Assembly: GCA_002869095.1 (NCBI GenBank)
Contig: PKTO01000206.1
Coordinates: 1 to 6,051 of the forward strand
Length of the DNA stretch: 6,051 nt
Direction: 5' to 3'
Source: Clostridiales bacterium
Lineage (GTDB): Bacteria; Bacillota; Clostridia; Peptostreptococcales; BM714
Shown piece by piece: positions 5,765 through 6,051 of the stretch. Below the pieces are notes generated by a model that had not been told where the DNA came from, searched no databases, and saw only the letters and a list, made by a program, of their open reading frames with translations. Made by a program: the position numbers and the translations under genes. Positions within the stretch are counted from its first letter, which is position 1, and every line of letters starts with the position of its first letter.

Positions 5765-5796
5765 ACTCCATTTTTGATTTAATACTCAAAATATTG

Positions 5797-5827
5797 GCGC
5801 CACCGCGTTATTCGCGGTGGCGCTTTT
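5797..5827 (+). terminator. Strong intrinsic terminator of rarD
   Basis: GCGCCACCGCG (5797-5807) and CGCGGTGGCGC (5813-5823) form 11 perfect, GC-rich pairs around loop TTATT, followed by TTTT (5824-5827). It lies 52 bases after the rarD stop. On the minus strand the following bases are CAATATTTTG, a poorer U-tract, so the plus-strand role is favoured. Confidence 0.88.
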
Positions 5828-5871
5828 CAATGAAAAATCCGGGATGGTTTTTATGTGAGAATGAGACTCGT

Positions 5872-5918
5872 AGAAAAGCGGGCCGCCTTTGGAAATAACC
5901 TTGGCGGTCCGCTTCTTT
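5872..5918 (-). terminator. Second hairpin terminator, probably for the convergent right-hand gene (possibly bidirectional)
   Basis: AAGCGGGCCGCC (5876-5887) and GGCGGTCCGCTT (5903-5914) form 12 pairs with one G-T wobble around a 15-base loop. Read on the minus strand the hairpin is followed by TTTTCT, a reasonable U-tract; read on the plus strand by CTTTAT after TT. It lies 70 bases beyond the stop of the partial minus-strand frame at the right edge, so it most likely ends that gene while backing up the rarD terminator. Confidence 0.7.
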
Positions 5919-5983
5919 ATGGTTTATTTATGAAGTTACAATTTATGCACTAGGAAATGTTTGTCTAAATCTAATTACCTTTA

Positions 5984-6051
5984 CTATTGAAATGTCGGCG
6001 CTGTGTAGTCAAGATTGATGGTGCCAACGTTGACAATGTTCGGATGTGTCA
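5984..6051 (-). CDS. Possible C-terminal end of a convergent gene (partial, hypothetical)
   Basis: A minus-strand frame enters from the right edge and ends at TAG (5984-5986) after 21 complete codons, reading THPNIVNVGTINLDYTAPTFQ. The composition is protein-like and the frame sits upstream of a minus-strand-compatible terminator hairpin at 5872-5918, which is the main reason to believe it. Too short to name a family. A plus-strand frame from ATG at about 6020 is also open to the edge but has no terminator or ribosome binding site support. Confidence 0.45.
   Translation of the reverse strand, partial: THPNIVNVGTINLDYTAPTFQ

Noticed and set aside
1..6051. CRISPR array, insertion sequence, rRNA or integrase gene
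   Set aside because: No regularly spaced direct repeats, transposase or recombinase frames, or rRNA-like sequence were seen anywhere in the window.

Overview
The window looks like chromosomal DNA from an anaerobic Gram-positive bacterium of the Clostridia (Bacillota). The signs are strong GGAG-type ribosome binding sites, A/T-rich intergenic DNA beside moderately GC-balanced genes, a TTG start, frequent AGG/AGA and ATA codons, S-layer homology (SLH) domains, and a clostridial-style class I cyclic-di-GMP riboswitch with an intrinsic terminator. The genus cannot be fixed from this sequence alone.

Layout. Positions 1-2097 (minus strand) hold a two-gene unit for exported surface proteins. A 367-residue protein with three C-terminal SLH domains comes first. 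After a 15-base gap follows a second signal-peptide protein that starts at TTG and runs off the left edge. Upstream, 2098-2538 is a 441-base leader. It holds a c-di-GMP-I (GEMM-I) aptamer at about 2196-2278, an overlapping intrinsic terminator at 2175-2202, and a nested inverted repeat at 2365-2436. Positions 2539-4497 (minus) encode a 652-residue GAF-PAS-GGDEF-HD-GYP protein with both the cyclase and phosphodiesterase motifs intact. Positions 4498-4842 are a divergent intergenic region with a good extended -10 promoter for the GGDEF/HD-GYP gene. Positions 4843-5745 (plus) encode a RarD/EamA-family membrane transporter. From 5746 to the right edge there are two strong hairpin terminators and probably the last 21 codons of a convergent gene.

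How the parts work together (inference). The GGDEF/HD-GYP enzyme can make and degrade c-di-GMP in response to GAF/PAS input. The next transcription unit on the same strand is headed by a c-di-GMP riboswitch whose P1 3' strand is the same sequence as the 5' arm of the terminator. Ligand binding should therefore prevent termination and switch the surface-protein genes on. This gives a compact local circuit of sensor/enzyme, second messenger, riboswitch and cell-wall-anchored proteins. The components belong to known families. What is worth following up is the arrangement, the unusually short P3 of the aptamer, and the uncharacterised surface-protein pair. RarD and the right-hand terminators look unrelated to this circuit.
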